A stretch of 64,000 nt of DNA from Galerina marginata (GCA_023014335.1 JAECYW010000019.1:682001-746000), one strand, 5' to 3'. Shown: positions 36,177 to 47,232, numbered from the stretch's first letter. Notes: generated from the letters alone by a model not told the origin. Translations and numbers: made by a program.

Positions 36177-37453
36177 ATGAGTGATACGACGTCGACAGAT
36201 TTGCAACCAACTGGGACAGAGGAAGTAGTCCAAGTACCCGACCTCGAGAGTCTGGAGACCTCCACAAAGGTCTTCCTCGGAGCCATCCGAGTCTGGCATT
36301 CGAACATCGACAGCAACGTCTCGTGAGTTACCATTCTCCGGTAATTGCGAACAATTCTAATCGTTCCTTGCGTTGTAGATCAAAAGTTGCTACGATAACA
36401 CGTCAGTATGTCGGAGACTACGTTCGAGCATTCAATACTGGCCTCGAATCGGCTCAGCATGGCTACACTTTTTCCGTTGACGGAATGGCATTGGCAGAGA
36501 AACTGGAATCCGCCTCAAGTGAAGAGGAACGCGATAACTACATCAAAAGCATGATTCAGTTTGCATCGGACGGCAAAGAGAGCGCGGAGGCTGCCCTAGA
36601 TGGGTTCCGAGGTGTTAGACGACGAATCAAGCAGGCATGTTACTCCTCTTTTTTTACAATTATGCTTTTTCAATAACTTCGTTGGACAGGGAATCCTAGA
36701 ACTTCAATCTGAAGATGGCGATGCTGCTGGGATCGACAGTGAGATCGCAAGTGTGTCAACCTGCGATGACGGTGTTGGATATCCGATAATTAATTATATT
36801 CCACAGTTCTCAGACAAAATGATTCTGTCCTCCGGGATTTTGAACATATTTTGGACTGGTATATTTCCTGGTGGAACGAAAAGACCATGGAATCAACGTA
36901 CGTGGAAACCAAAATGCAAAATCTGAACGGAAGTGGAAAATTTGCGAGAAAAGGAGTAGTTTCGAAATGGAACTCATTGCGGGAAAGCTACCTGACTTAT
37001 ACCACCAAGGTTCGCGTCAGGACTTTCTTCGATGTAGTTTTAATTCATTCCTTCTAGATGCACCGGTTGCAAGACGACTATCACGATGTGTTTCAGGTTG
37101 GAATCGAGGGGTAAGTGGGTGTGATCGTCTTTATTACCTAGACGTTGACGCTAGGCTCGCTCATCAGGCCAAAGATATCGGCTCTGCAGAACGACGAGGC
37201 GAAAGACGTCGAAAGCGCCGCGATCGCATCTATGCCCGAGGCAGTCGAAGCTGGAGAGGTTGAAGATGTCCGTGATCAGTTCAACAACTTCTCCGCCGCT
37301 ACAGAAGTGCCGGAAAGCCCAGTGGTCGCCCAAACTACTCATGGCGACAGTTTTACCCCGTTAGTTACTTCTAGTAAGGAGAAGGAGACTGAAACGGAGA
37401 GTCCTGGACCAGGTGAAAAACAGCACAAGTCAAGTTGGTGCTGCTTCCAGTGA
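36177..37453 (+). CDS. Helical 'WW' family protein B1 with C-terminal CaaX-like tail
   Basis: Exons are 36177-36322, 36379-36634, 36690-36750, 36807-37009, 37058-37110 and 37168-37453, 334 residues. The start reads MSDTTSTDLQPTGTEEVVQV, then LESLETSTKVFLGAIRVW. Helix segments are YVRAFNTGLESAQHGYTF, ERDNYIKSMIQFASDGKE and GFRGVRRRIKQ, followed by DFEHILDWYISWWNEKTM and VVSKWNSLRESYLTYTTK, then MHRLQDDYHDVFQVGIEG. The intron after ...RRRIKQ (36635-36689) starts with GC rather than GT. The last exon is acidic and ends EKQHKSSWCCFQ; the final CCFQ fits a CaaX box, so the protein may be prenylated and held at a membrane. Its body is nearly the same as the N-terminal half of the fusion at 42007-44178, but here the GTPase is replaced by this tail. 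Confidence 0.8.
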
Positions 37454-38070
37454 GCGATTAGATCTGCAGCTTGGCTACCATAGATCAGAAGCTCTAGATA
37501 CGTACCTAGACGCACACACGAATATTTATTTAAAAAAATCAAAAGAAATTGGAGCGCACTGGGGCAGCACTTGGGATGCAGTTCAATCAACGATCATATC
37601 AATAACGCTACGATAGAGCGACCTAAAGTAATTACCTGCCAACTCCAGAACAGGACACCTAAGCATCGCGGACGACTCAATTGAACCTCAGGTCGGGATG
37701 TACAGTGTTCTCCCTCTCAATGGTTCTCAGATAATACTTGTTCGATATGCAATTTGCCACCGCCAGCACCTGAACCAAGCCTGAACACCCTGACGATACT
37801 AGCGTTACATTAGGCCCGAACCTAGAGCTATATATATGGAAGTATTGGCTGGGGGGAGTTCACTGTTCTAGTCGGCAACACACAATTTCCCGAGAAATCG
37901 TGCAGGTGTTTGCCTCCCCAGATCCTGCATTGACTTTCCCATCGAGCGTCCCTGCTGGTATTAGTGAGCATGTATACGTGTATTATGTATATACGAGAAC
38001 GAGGAACACAAAGAAAAAGAAAACTGGGCAGCGGATATCGTACACTACATGACCTTTTGACTCGAACATT
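37454..38070. other. Intergenic, convergent 3' ends
   Basis: Between the stop of B1 and the stop of the PsiD-like gene. A TA-rich stretch (near 37970-38000) resembles terminator/3' UTR sequence. No gene. Confidence 0.45.
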
Positions 38071-39440
38071 TTAAGCAGCCGGTGAAACCTGAGCTATGAT
38101 AGAATTGACCAAAAGGTGTCTGTCGACTATGACATGATCACCAAAAGTGACATTAACCTGAGGACCAAAGATCAATGCATGGGACGATCCGCCAAAGTGG
38201 AACATCCCGATTTCGTCACCCGTCTTGACCGTCTGACCAGCAGCAACGCTCAACGTGCACGTCGACACCTCCACCATACCAACGCCAATGAAGCACATAA
38301 GCCCGATAACCGGATTGGCGGCGCGGATGAAAATCAAAGCACGCGCAGAGGTCATCGTGAGCCATGCTTGGGAGCGGAGAAGGGCACCTCGAGGATCGCC
38401 TTTTGGAAGATCGGGATCGCCCGCCTCGGCACCGCCGTCGGGCATGACGGCGTAGTAGGTGCCTGGAAGAACGACAGCCTTCTCGATGATGCCGTCGATG
38501 GGGCTGTGCCAGCGGTGGTAGTCCTGAGGACTGAGGAACGCCTGGTAAACTGTGCCACCGGTGAACTGATCGACGTACGTGTGGTCGGTCTCGATGCCCA
38601 GCATGTCGTAGATGGAGTAGGGTTGGGCTTTCAGCCAGAACTGGTCATGGGCCTTGACGTTGCGCGCCATGCGGTAAACGGTAGACTCGCAGGCGCTGTG
38701 GATGAGAGACTTATCGTTGGGTGCATCGATAGGACGGGCGGTTATCTGGATTTCGCGGGTAAAGAAATCGTCCCAGGAAGTGTATCCGCGGTCAATAGCG
38801 TCGGGGTTCCGCGTGACGTAGGTTTGATTGAAGATGCCGCGGCCTTCCGCTTCGAGGTTCGTAAGGCCAAACTTCCCGAACCAACCATCGACCGCGTCGG
38901 TAAGGGTGCTGTTCGAGTCCCCGTTCTTGAGGTATTCACCCCAGGAGTCCAACAGTTTCTTCAGCGCAACGTTGAACGCGGGCATCCGGAATAAGTCGTG
39001 CCCTGCATCCGTGTTGCTGAGGAGGTCGAAGAGGAGATAAATTGGAACACCAATAAGCTCGCCTTCCTCGCCCGGTGCAAGCTGGAACTTCGGGGGCGCG
39101 ACGACGATGTGATCCATCATCCTCAACAAATGCTCGAAGTCAGGGATCTGGTAAATTGTAGAAGCAAAATTATCAAACAATCAGAAGCAAAAAATGAAAT
39201 TGAGAAACGTACCTGGTTCTCTGAGGAGACTTGGAGGAACATTTTTTTGGACAAGAAGGACATGATGGGGTCGGACTCGATCGCTTCCCTGAATGCGCGG
39301 ACAGACGGCTGATGCGCTATTTTGTTTTTCTTGCTATGTTTGGCAAACTTAAGATGCTCATCGACGAAGGCTTGATGGATTTCGCGACTTTTTGGGAGCC
39401 ATCCACCGTAGCGGCTGAGGACTGTAGGAGGAGGAGGCAT
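38071..39440 (-). CDS. PsiD-like decarboxylase of the phosphatidylserine decarboxylase family
   Basis: Exons are 39440-39213 and 39147-38071, 434 residues. MPPPPTVLSRYGGWLPKSRE opens a PSDC-type N-terminal domain (AFREAIESDPIM, FEHLLRMMDHI). The catalytic part includes GYTSWDDFFTREI, SACESTVYRMA, YQAFLSPQDYHRWHSPIDG, GMVEVSTC and HFGGSSHALIFG. In the family the Gly-Ser-Ser site self-cleaves to give the pyruvoyl cofactor; here the first Ser is about residue 397. There is no transit peptide or membrane anchor, as in the soluble fungal L-tryptophan decarboxylases rather than mitochondrial PSD. No methyltransferase, kinase or P450 gene is nearby, so a psilocybin-type cluster is not supported; the substrate is unknown. 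GC-rich coding sequence contrasts with the flanks. Confidence 0.88.
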
Positions 39441-40515
39441 TTTTCTGTCGAGAGGTATGAACAGGCTTTCGGCAGACGAGAGACATTTTTATAGTAGTTC
39501 GGTACAAGCTGCTGGTGGTAAAAGCTTCACTGGTGGAACTGGCCCCGATCCAGAGCAAAAAAAAAGAGCTGGGTCAATGAGATCATGGATGACACCCAGC
39601 TCGGTAACGCCGCTAAAAGCGTGATGAGGAACCAAGGAAAGTGTGGAGTTTGAGGCGAAGCTCACCACGTACATGATCGGTCGTTGGCGTCTGGGTAAAT
39701 GTATGTACGAGGTAGAGTGCGCAGCTCCAAGATCGTTCTGTCCGTGCATTCAAGGCAAGCGCTACTAGTGTAAATTCCCTCAAAATAAACCCAGCGTGGT
39801 TCTACTTGAAAGGTTAGCTATGCCGCAGAGAGTTGAGTCACCACATACCTGATATACATCCTCATCAACATCCACTCGCCGATATCCTATCCTTGGTAGG
39901 CTGCTGATCGTCCGGGCAATGGCTGGAATCCAGTGATGATAAGGCGAAAGCCTCTGGCTGAGAAGCTCACATCGCCATCGTTGGCCGACTTGGCGGCGTA
40001 GAAGAGCTGGCCCAAGCTGGCTCTGCCTTACGGCGATGTTGAGCAGAACGACCGTGGACGATGATAATGGAGAAGTGAGTGGGAGGCCTAGGTACCGACT
40101 GTAGGACTGTAGTCACGTGACTAGCGCGGGGTCCAGGGTCCGTAATCCGTGGTCCGTGGTCTGGGTCTCTGGGAGCGAGGTGCCACGGGCCACGGCACCT
40201 ACGACCCAGCCGATCTGTTATTTAAATCGTGCGTTAGACTTAGGACATGTCGACAAAACACGATACTGCCATGCTTCAGAGTCACAGGGCCACAGGCAGG
40301 AAGGGGTTTCGAGCTCGTAGCCTGGCCAGTGCCAATGTGCCACCACATTCCTGATAACAGTGATATCCATCTAACCTGCAGGTGAGAGAGAGCAAAGCCC
40401 AAAACTTCATTCAAGTTTGGACCCGTTCATTGTGTTTCCTAGTCGTCGTTGAATTCTGGTCTGATAGCTTCTTTGCCAGAAATTCGTATTACTACTACCT
40501 CTAGCAAGGCTTTAC
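39441..40515. other. Intergenic, partly duplicated promoter
   Basis: Contains the PsiD-like promoter on the left and, from about 40243, a copy of the A1 upstream region. A cluster of short 'GTCCGTGGTC/GTCCAGGGTCC' units lies at about 40128-40170. No gene. Confidence 0.45.
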
Positions 40516-43040
40516 ATGGCAGGCACTGAAATTCAAGTTATTCTGGAGGCTCCAACGACACCAAACCTGAAGCAGCTAGCTGATTCGACCTTTTTGGCGC
40601 TCAAACTTCTGCGCCCCTGGTGCGAGCTTGAATCCGATTATTCGTGCGCATCTTTCCTTCATACTTTGGTTTTTCGTGTCACTGAGAACGTTTAGGTCGA
40701 AGGCCTTGAATTCTATCAAGTGTCAGGCCCAGGCTTATGTCAGGGCCATCGACTTCAGTATTATAGCCGCACAGCATGGGTTCAACATTGCCGAGGAAGT
40801 GCTGAATTTTGCAAGTCTCATTGACGAAGGAACTGAAGTAGATCGTCAAGAATACCTTATGGCTATGATAGACATTGCGCGCCGAGGCGAACAGAACGCC
40901 GCGCGCTCGCACAATAGCTTCAGGGATGTTCGTGTCAAGGTGTTCAAGGTTTGTTACGAATGCTCCAACTTCCAGGTCTAAAATTTATAGTACCGTTACA
41001 ACAGCTTATTCAGGATGCTACCCAGGAACAAACTAGACGTGAGTAAAATTTGACAAGTACTATAATGTGACTCTAATCCAAAAGATCGGTAGTCGGGAAA
41101 ATGAGTGAATTAGATGACCTGAAAGAAGGCGTCTTGGTCCTCGAGAACTTCTCCAAATGCCTCTCATTTTACACTTCCTGGTGGAATTTGATGAAAATGA
41201 CCCATACATCCTATGCCAATCGTCTTGGCTATGTCGTAGTCAAGTATGACTCGCTCCGTTGCTGCGATGCTGTCGACAAATGGAGGGATGTGAGGGGGCA
41301 ATACGTCGACTATACCAATAAGGTTCGCAAACATTCTAGAGTTATCTTAGTCCAGACTCACTTAGTTATCATAGATCATGGCCATCCAGGATGCTGACCC
41401 TCAGTTCGCGAAACTTCTGGCAGAAGCTCGCGTTGATGATCCTAGTGATCGGCTGCAAGAATTTACTGAGTCGTCCGCACTGCCTGTCTATCAAGAAAAT
41501 AATATGTTCGTGATCTCCTTTATTTTATGAAACTGTTTCGTTGAAGTTTTTTGTTCCTAGATTTCGTCCGCAAGGCTACGAACCTCGGAGCAAAAGGGAC
41601 TTCCTTCAGCGTGTCGCACATCGCTTCTGGTAGAGGGACTATTCCAGGAGTTGTGTCAGTTACGCACGCTTGTCTGCCACAGTTGTCGTCATCCTCATTT
41701 CACACATCACCACATCACCGCAGTGTTGTTGCTTATCATTCTGCTCGTCCATTAAAATCTATATCATTTGAACTACATTTACCCCCCTTTCCCAACACGA
41801 TTTCGAAGTTAGCGGAGCAATATCTGCCGATGACATCTAGGCGCCGTCGTTTGAATGAAATGCGCATCCTTTTCGCCTACCTGCAGCATGCCAGGCCTAA
41901 CACATCCTTGCAATCAACATCAAGGTAGACACGAGGCTGCCTGTTGAAAGGAAAATAGCCATCTTGCGTTCTGTTTGCTCCGTTTCTCTGCCTTGATACT
42001 CCACCCATGAGTGATATGATGTCGACATATTTGCGACCAACTGGAACAGAGGAAATAGTCCAAGTACCCGACCTCGAGAGTCTGGAGACCTCTACAAAGG
42101 TTTTGCTTAGAGCCATCCGAGTCTGGCAATGGAACATCGACAGCAGCAACGTCTCGTGAGTTATTACTCTCCAGTGTTTCGATACATTTTAATCGTTCCT
42201 TGCTTTGTAGATCCAAGGCTGTTAGAATAACATGTCAATGCGTCGGAGACTATGTTCGAGCATTCAATACTGGCCTCGAATCGGCTCAGCATGGCTACAC
42301 TTTTTCCGTTGACGGAATGGCATTGGCAGAGAAACTGGAATCCGCCCCAAGTGAAGTGGAACGCGATAACTACATCAAAAGCATGATTCAGTTTGCCTCT
42401 GACGGCAAAGAGAAAGCGAAGGCTGCTCTAGATGGGTTCCGAGGTGTTAGACAACGAATCAAGCAGGCATGTTGCTCCTTTGTTTTACAATTACGCTTTT
42501 TTCAATGACTTCGTTGCACAGGGGATCCTGGAACTGCAATCTGAAGATGGCGATGCTGCTGGGATCGACAGTGAGATCGCAAGTGTGTCAATGTACGATG
42601 ACGGTGCTGGATATCCGATAATTATATTCCACAGTTCTCATTCCTGTCCTCCATGTTTTGGAAGACACTTTGGACTGGTACATTTCCTGGTGGAACGAAA
42701 AGACCATGGAGTCAATCTACGTGGAAACCAAAATGCAGAATCTGAACGCACAAAATCTGAACGGAAGCGGAAAATTTGCGAGAAAAGGAGTAGTTTCGAA
42801 ATGGAACTCATTGCGGGAAAGCTACCTGACTTATATCACAAAGGTTCGCGTTAGGACTTTGTTCGATGTTCTTCTAATTCATTTCCTTCTAGATGCACCG
42901 GCTGCAAGACGACTATCACGATGTGTTTACGGTTGGAATCGAGGGGTAAGTGGGCATGTTCGTCTTCTATTACATAGGCGTTGACGCTTGGCTCACTCGA
43001 CAGGAAAAAAATATCGGCTCTGCAGAATTACGAAGCAAAA
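40243..43040 (+). repeat. Segmental duplication, copy 2 (family members A2 and B2)
   Basis: Second copy of 34440-37200. Past its right end, B2 continues into exons homologous to the end of A1 and then into a GTPase domain. Confidence 0.85.
40516..41633 (+). CDS. Helical 'WW' family protein A2
   Basis: It has the same six-exon plan as A1, with first exon 40516-40643 and last exon 41561-41633, about 282 residues. It opens MAGTEIQVILEAPTTPNLK and carries AQAYVRAIDFSIIAAQHGF, NFSKCLSFYTSWWNLMK, AVDKWRDVRGQYVDYTNK and a terminal exon ending DFLQRVAHRFW. Substitutions relative to A1 are scattered and the frame is intact, so both copies are probably functional. Like A1 it has no CaaX box. Function unknown. 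Confidence 0.8.
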
Positions 43041-44178
43041 GAATCTACCGAGTCGTCAGCACGGCGTGTCTGTCAAGAAAACACTATGTGCGTGATATCT
43101 TTTATTTTATGAAACTGTTTCTTTGAGGTCCGACACTATGCTCGTTTCGTTTCTAGCTCCCGTCTGCAGGACTACAAACCTCGCCCAAATACGAAAGGAC
43201 CTGCAGGTGCCACCACGGAAGAACGGAATACCGCCCCGTACCTGGCACATAATGAAGAGGCGAGGAGTGAATCTGAAGGGATTGTCGGTAACACCCAAGG
43301 CCGTACGAAGAGTCCCATCGTCAGGGACTGCGAAGATTTAGACCGGCCCAGCGACCTTCGGAGAGATGATATTGTTATTGTGTACGTTCTTCGACTCCGA
43401 ATTCAGATCAATTACTGAAACATTAACATTTTCAGAATCATGGGTGCTACAGGAACTGGAAAAAGTAATGTGCGTATGCTCTTCCAATTCGAGTATTCTT
43501 TTTCTCACATATAAATTGGCTGAAGCTCATTGATACTCTGACCGGGCAATTTGGAAGACGAGTGGGTCACACTATGAAGTCGTGCACCAGTCAAGTGAAC
43601 GCCGTGAGGATCAAGGGCCATCCACAACACAGCAGTCGCATCGTTTTGGTTGACACGCCAGGATTCAACGACACGGACAAGACGGACATGGAAATCCTGG
43701 AAATCATCAGCAATTGGCTAGTACAACTGTATGATGCCGCGTTTATCTCATAATTCGATTGCTGAGCTTTCATAGTGGTGCCGCCGGTGTCTTTCTCAGT
43801 GGAATCCTTCATCTACATCGCATTACAGACGTACGACTAACTGGGTCTGATCGCCGGACGATGACTATGTTCAGTGAATTCTGTGGGAGGGAAGCCGCAA
43901 AAATTGTCCGTTTTGTCACGACCAAGTGGGATGAAGAAGGCGGGCAGATCGGCAAGCAGCGAGAGGCGCAACTCAAAGCAGACCATTGGAGTCAAATGCT
44001 CCTCCATGGCGCTTCCACCGCACGATTCCTAAACACGCCAGAGTCTGCCTGGGAAGTTATTGAAACCATTCTTTCTAGACTTCCAACGGAAGCCATCATG
44101 CTCGAAGTACAGCAGGAAATCCTTAAATCGAAAAGAAACCTGACAGAGACAAAAGCCGCACAAGCCCTCACCAAGTAG
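42007..44178 (+). CDS. Helical 'WW' domain fused to a P-loop GTPase (B2)
   Basis: Exons are 42007-42155, 42211-42466, 42522-42582, 42635-42843, 42893-42945, 43004-43087, 43157-43381, 43436-43469, 43526-43728 and 43776-44178; all junctions keep frame and give 558 residues. Residues 1 to about 250 match B1 (YVRAFNTGLESAQHGYTF, DWYISWWNEKTM, VVSKWNSLRESYLTYITK). A hydrophilic linker (SRLQDYKPRPNTKGPAGATT) follows. From about residue 340 come IVIVIMGATGTGKS (G1/Walker A), IVLVDTPGFND (G3) and VRFVTTKWDEEGG (G4, TKxD), with GILHLHRITDVRLTGSD between them, as in AIG1/septin-like G domains common in agaricomycetes. It ends SKRNLTETKAAQALTK, without a long C-terminal coiled coil. The intron at 42467-42521 is GC-AG. 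A model in which the GTPase is a separate gene would need a new start and discard the in-frame linker. Confidence 0.78.
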
Positions 44179-44866
44179 TTTGCTTGAGCAGACTTCTGGT
44201 GGACCGTGGTACTTTTCGAAGGATATGCACCGGCGGAGCATCGTCGGTATACAAAAGTTACGCACTTGCGCGAGAAAGATATTGGGAGGGCATAGAGCGA
44301 ATCAAAGCGGGACTGAGATTCACTTCTTGCCCAGATTCATTGACATAATCATAATTAATGGGAGGCTAGATCTCGGCGATTTTAATTTGGATTTCGTCAC
44401 TCATCTGCCGGGTGGACGATAGATATCCGAATATAATTTGACCTGACAATTTCCAAGTAAGATAATGGGCAAGGTATACTCCGCTCATTCTGAATCCTTC
44501 TTCAAAATGTCCGGATTGCGTCCATCGGGACGATATACAGTAAGTACACAGTACACTTCTGAGTATATGTAAGTAGGTAAAGATGTATTTGTACAAGAAC
44601 AATGCCGTCGCAAGGTAGAAAGCAAGACGAAGTCCACCGAGATTCCGCAGGTCCATACAGTCCGAGTCGTCATGCTATGCTGTATGTAGGTTATATGCAA
44701 GGCAATGCAGGAAATCATGCTGCGATAATTAGGTTATTAGTATAAAAAGCAAGCAAAGATAGCAACGAAATAGTCCATCGGGCTCCCCAGTGCGAATAAT
44801 GGGTCTGGGTGTGGTATGAAGTACACAGATACGGGTATGGGTATGCAGTTATCCTGAATTCCCAGC
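44179..44866. other. Intergenic, convergent 3' ends
   Basis: Between the GTPase fusion stop and the stop of the minus-strand membrane protein. No gene recognised. Confidence 0.4.
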
Positions 44867-46709
44867 TTAACGGTGCAGGTTCCGTCCAAGCCATATTTTA
44901 GCGTCGCCTGTTAAAGCCCGTGCTAGCGGACTGGACCTCTTGGGCTGGCTTTTAGCCTGAGAGGAGGCAGGGCCTGGGCCCGACAATGGCGCCTGTCGAG
45001 ATGAGCTCGGGTGGGTATTCGACGCGGAACCGGGTATTACGGGTGGCAGGGCTCCAGGCGGCAGGGAGGATTGGTATGGATAAAACGCGGAAGGCGGACT
45101 GGTAGGGGATTGGAATGGGTCGGTGTAGCTTGTCGTCGGGTTCGTTATGGGTATTGAGTTCGTGGGTTGTGAAGGTTGGGAGATTAACGGGGTGGTGCTA
45201 TGGCTTGACATAGTCGAGAATCGGGAATGCGAGAAAGTGCTGGCGTCTGTGACGTCCCTGTCGTGCGACGTCGAAGGCAGACCTTGGTGGGAGGTGCTTC
45301 CTGAGCCTTGCCGATCATGGTCAGAGGCTTGCCGCGAGCTAGAGGTAGAGGCAAAAGGGCCCATAACATCGTCGACTATCCTGCTGAGGTCGACCTGGCT
45401 GCTATGTTTCGCGATGGGGTCAATGAACCCTGGGGGCGGCCAGACCTCTTCCCTAAAGATCGAGCCAGTCTCTGACGTCCGTGATTTTAGCAAACTCGGC
45501 GCAGGAGACATCACACGCGGATGATCGGTGTAGGAACGCATAGGGACGACATCCTCATCGTCAAAGTCCTCCCCGTCGAGTAGGCCCTTCCCCTCTTTCT
45601 TCTTGCCGAAATTAGATAGCGTATGACGCAGCTTGTGCTTTCTATACGCGAAGATGGCGCCGAGGGTCAGACATAAAAGGACGAGGAAGGCAGAGGTGGC
45701 GCCAGCGATGATGGCTGTCCGTGCGGAAGTGGGGGTACCTGGCTGGGACCCTACAAGGGAAGTAGGCAGATGTGAGGTGAACTAGGGTGATATCAATCAG
45801 TCTCTGCAATTCGAGCCCAGATAGGAAACCTACGGTGGTTGCATGACTGCCAATGGTGGTCACAATGGTTGTTATGTTTTCCGAGGCAGACGAGGAAGGT
45901 CGTGAAGTTATGAAATCGGCTGGGCTTGAGGTGCGAAAGAATGTGTCGTTGGCCGACGACGAGTGGCCTGAGGAGGTATCTGAAGGTTGAGTTGGAGAAG
46001 TTGTATCAACAGATGTCGGTGGAATAGTCGACGAGACTGAAGATGGCAAACTTGTGCTGTACAACGTCTTCGTAAGAACTCTCAGCCAGAATAATACATG
46101 AAAAATGGCTTACCTCGAGCTCGATGAACTGGAGGAATCGGAGCTGGAGGAAGACGTCGAACTGCTCGTTGAAGATTCACTTGTGGTGCTCTGCGGAATA
46201 CATAAGAAAAGGGGACATATAAAAACATGACTTTGAATACTCACCGAGCTTAATGAAAGGGGATCTGTCGGCACCACCACCGCCTGGCGAGCAAGACGCT
46301 GCATCCTGAGGGCACCTTTGGACCTCAAGATGAGGGGAATATCAAAGAAAGGCACCTCACCGCTTGTCCCACGTATGTCGTATTTCCGCACAGCCACTCC
46401 AAGAAAACCCAGATTCCCACGTGGCTTTACTTGCGGCCCGTGCCTGGCCGCCAGGGGTCCAAGAAATAATGGAATGCTGGTAAGAAAAAGTACTCGGAAA
46501 AGTTGCTTGGAGGTAGGAAGGCCTATACATATAAGAGTGGAAATTGTGATTCGAAGGACAGCAAATATTCTAACTGGCATCGCAAAGCTCACAAGTCCTA
46601 CCTTTTCACATTCGGCCAGGAACACCTGGCCCGGATTATCGCAATTCAGGAGTCGAGGAGAGACTCAAGGTGTGGTGGTAAGCAATGAAGCAAGAAGTAC
46701 ACAAAGCAT
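44867..46709 (-). CDS. Ser/Thr-rich single-pass membrane protein (N-terminus uncertain)
   Basis: The C-terminal exon is clear: GSQPGTPTSAR, a membrane segment AIIAGATSAFLVLLCLTLGA, the basic stop-transfer YRKHKLRHTLSNFGKKK, and a long cytosolic Ser/Pro-rich tail ending IWLGRNLHR (stop 44867-44869). Upstream exons are Ser/Thr-rich (STTSESSTSSSTSSSSSDSS, TTIVTTIGSHATTVG), as expected for an O-glycosylated ectodomain. Further upstream NPGQVFLAECEK and WTPGGQ resemble the ectodomain of agaricomycete surface proteins. The ATG at 46707-46709 begins MLCVLLASLLTTTP, a plausible signal peptide, but the frame then meets TGA before a good donor, so the first exon is unresolved. It is likely a cell-surface or wall-sensing protein. 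Confidence 0.6.
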
Positions 46710-47232
46710 AGCAAGGCAGATGGACAGCAAGGTAAAAGCGTTGGGGCCAAACAAGATATAAAGGGTACTACTTATATCTAGTTTTGGCGATTTGACGAGA
46801 GTGACTGAGGGTCAGGAATGATTCTACATCAGACTGGACCTTCTTCACTATGTTGCAAAGAGATTCCTTTGACCCATTGCGAGAGTATTCCTCCTAGTAT
46901 TTCGAAAGTTGCTACTCCCATATGCGGATCTGGCGAATATGCGGAAGTGGGATATAATCGGCTAATTTTTGACATCAGCTTCAGCGAGCAACAAAGATCC
47001 AGTGCGCCACTAGTACTCACTGATAGGCTTATCCATATATCCTAATAAAATTGGCAAAATGAAATCAAGAATATCAACGCGGGACTTACTCGAGGCAGGC
47101 CGTTCCAAACTTTGATTCTCTAAGAAAAAATAAGAATGAATTAAGAATAAACGTGGGCTACGGTCACGGCTACGACTCACTGGGATCTGATGTTGATATG
47201 TCTTGCGTAAGATGTGAGATATAATGCCAAAA
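46710..47232. other. Intergenic, no gene assigned
   Basis: It contains the promoter of the membrane protein and possible 3' exons or UTR of the next minus-strand gene. I could not extend either gene into it with confidence. Confidence 0.35.

Larger units (their letters stand above)
34440..37200 (+). repeat. Segmental duplication, copy 1 (family members A1 and B1)
   Basis: It is closely similar to 40243-43040 over about 2.8 kb, including promoter, exons and introns, at an offset of 5,830-5,838 bp. Similarity breaks after 'ATATCGGCTCTGCAGAA'. Confidence 0.85.

Noticed and set aside
38116..38994. 292-residue plus-strand open frame
   Set aside because: Antisense of the PsiD-like gene, whose conserved motifs on the minus strand are decisive.
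38071..39440. Psilocybin-type gene cluster
   Set aside because: Only a PsiD-like enzyme is present; no kinase, methyltransferase, P450 or dedicated transporter lies nearby.
43157..44178. GTPase as a separate gene
   Set aside because: All exon phases from 42007 to 44178 agree with one frame, and the linker exon has no suitable start codon of its own; kept as a fusion, subject to RNA proof.
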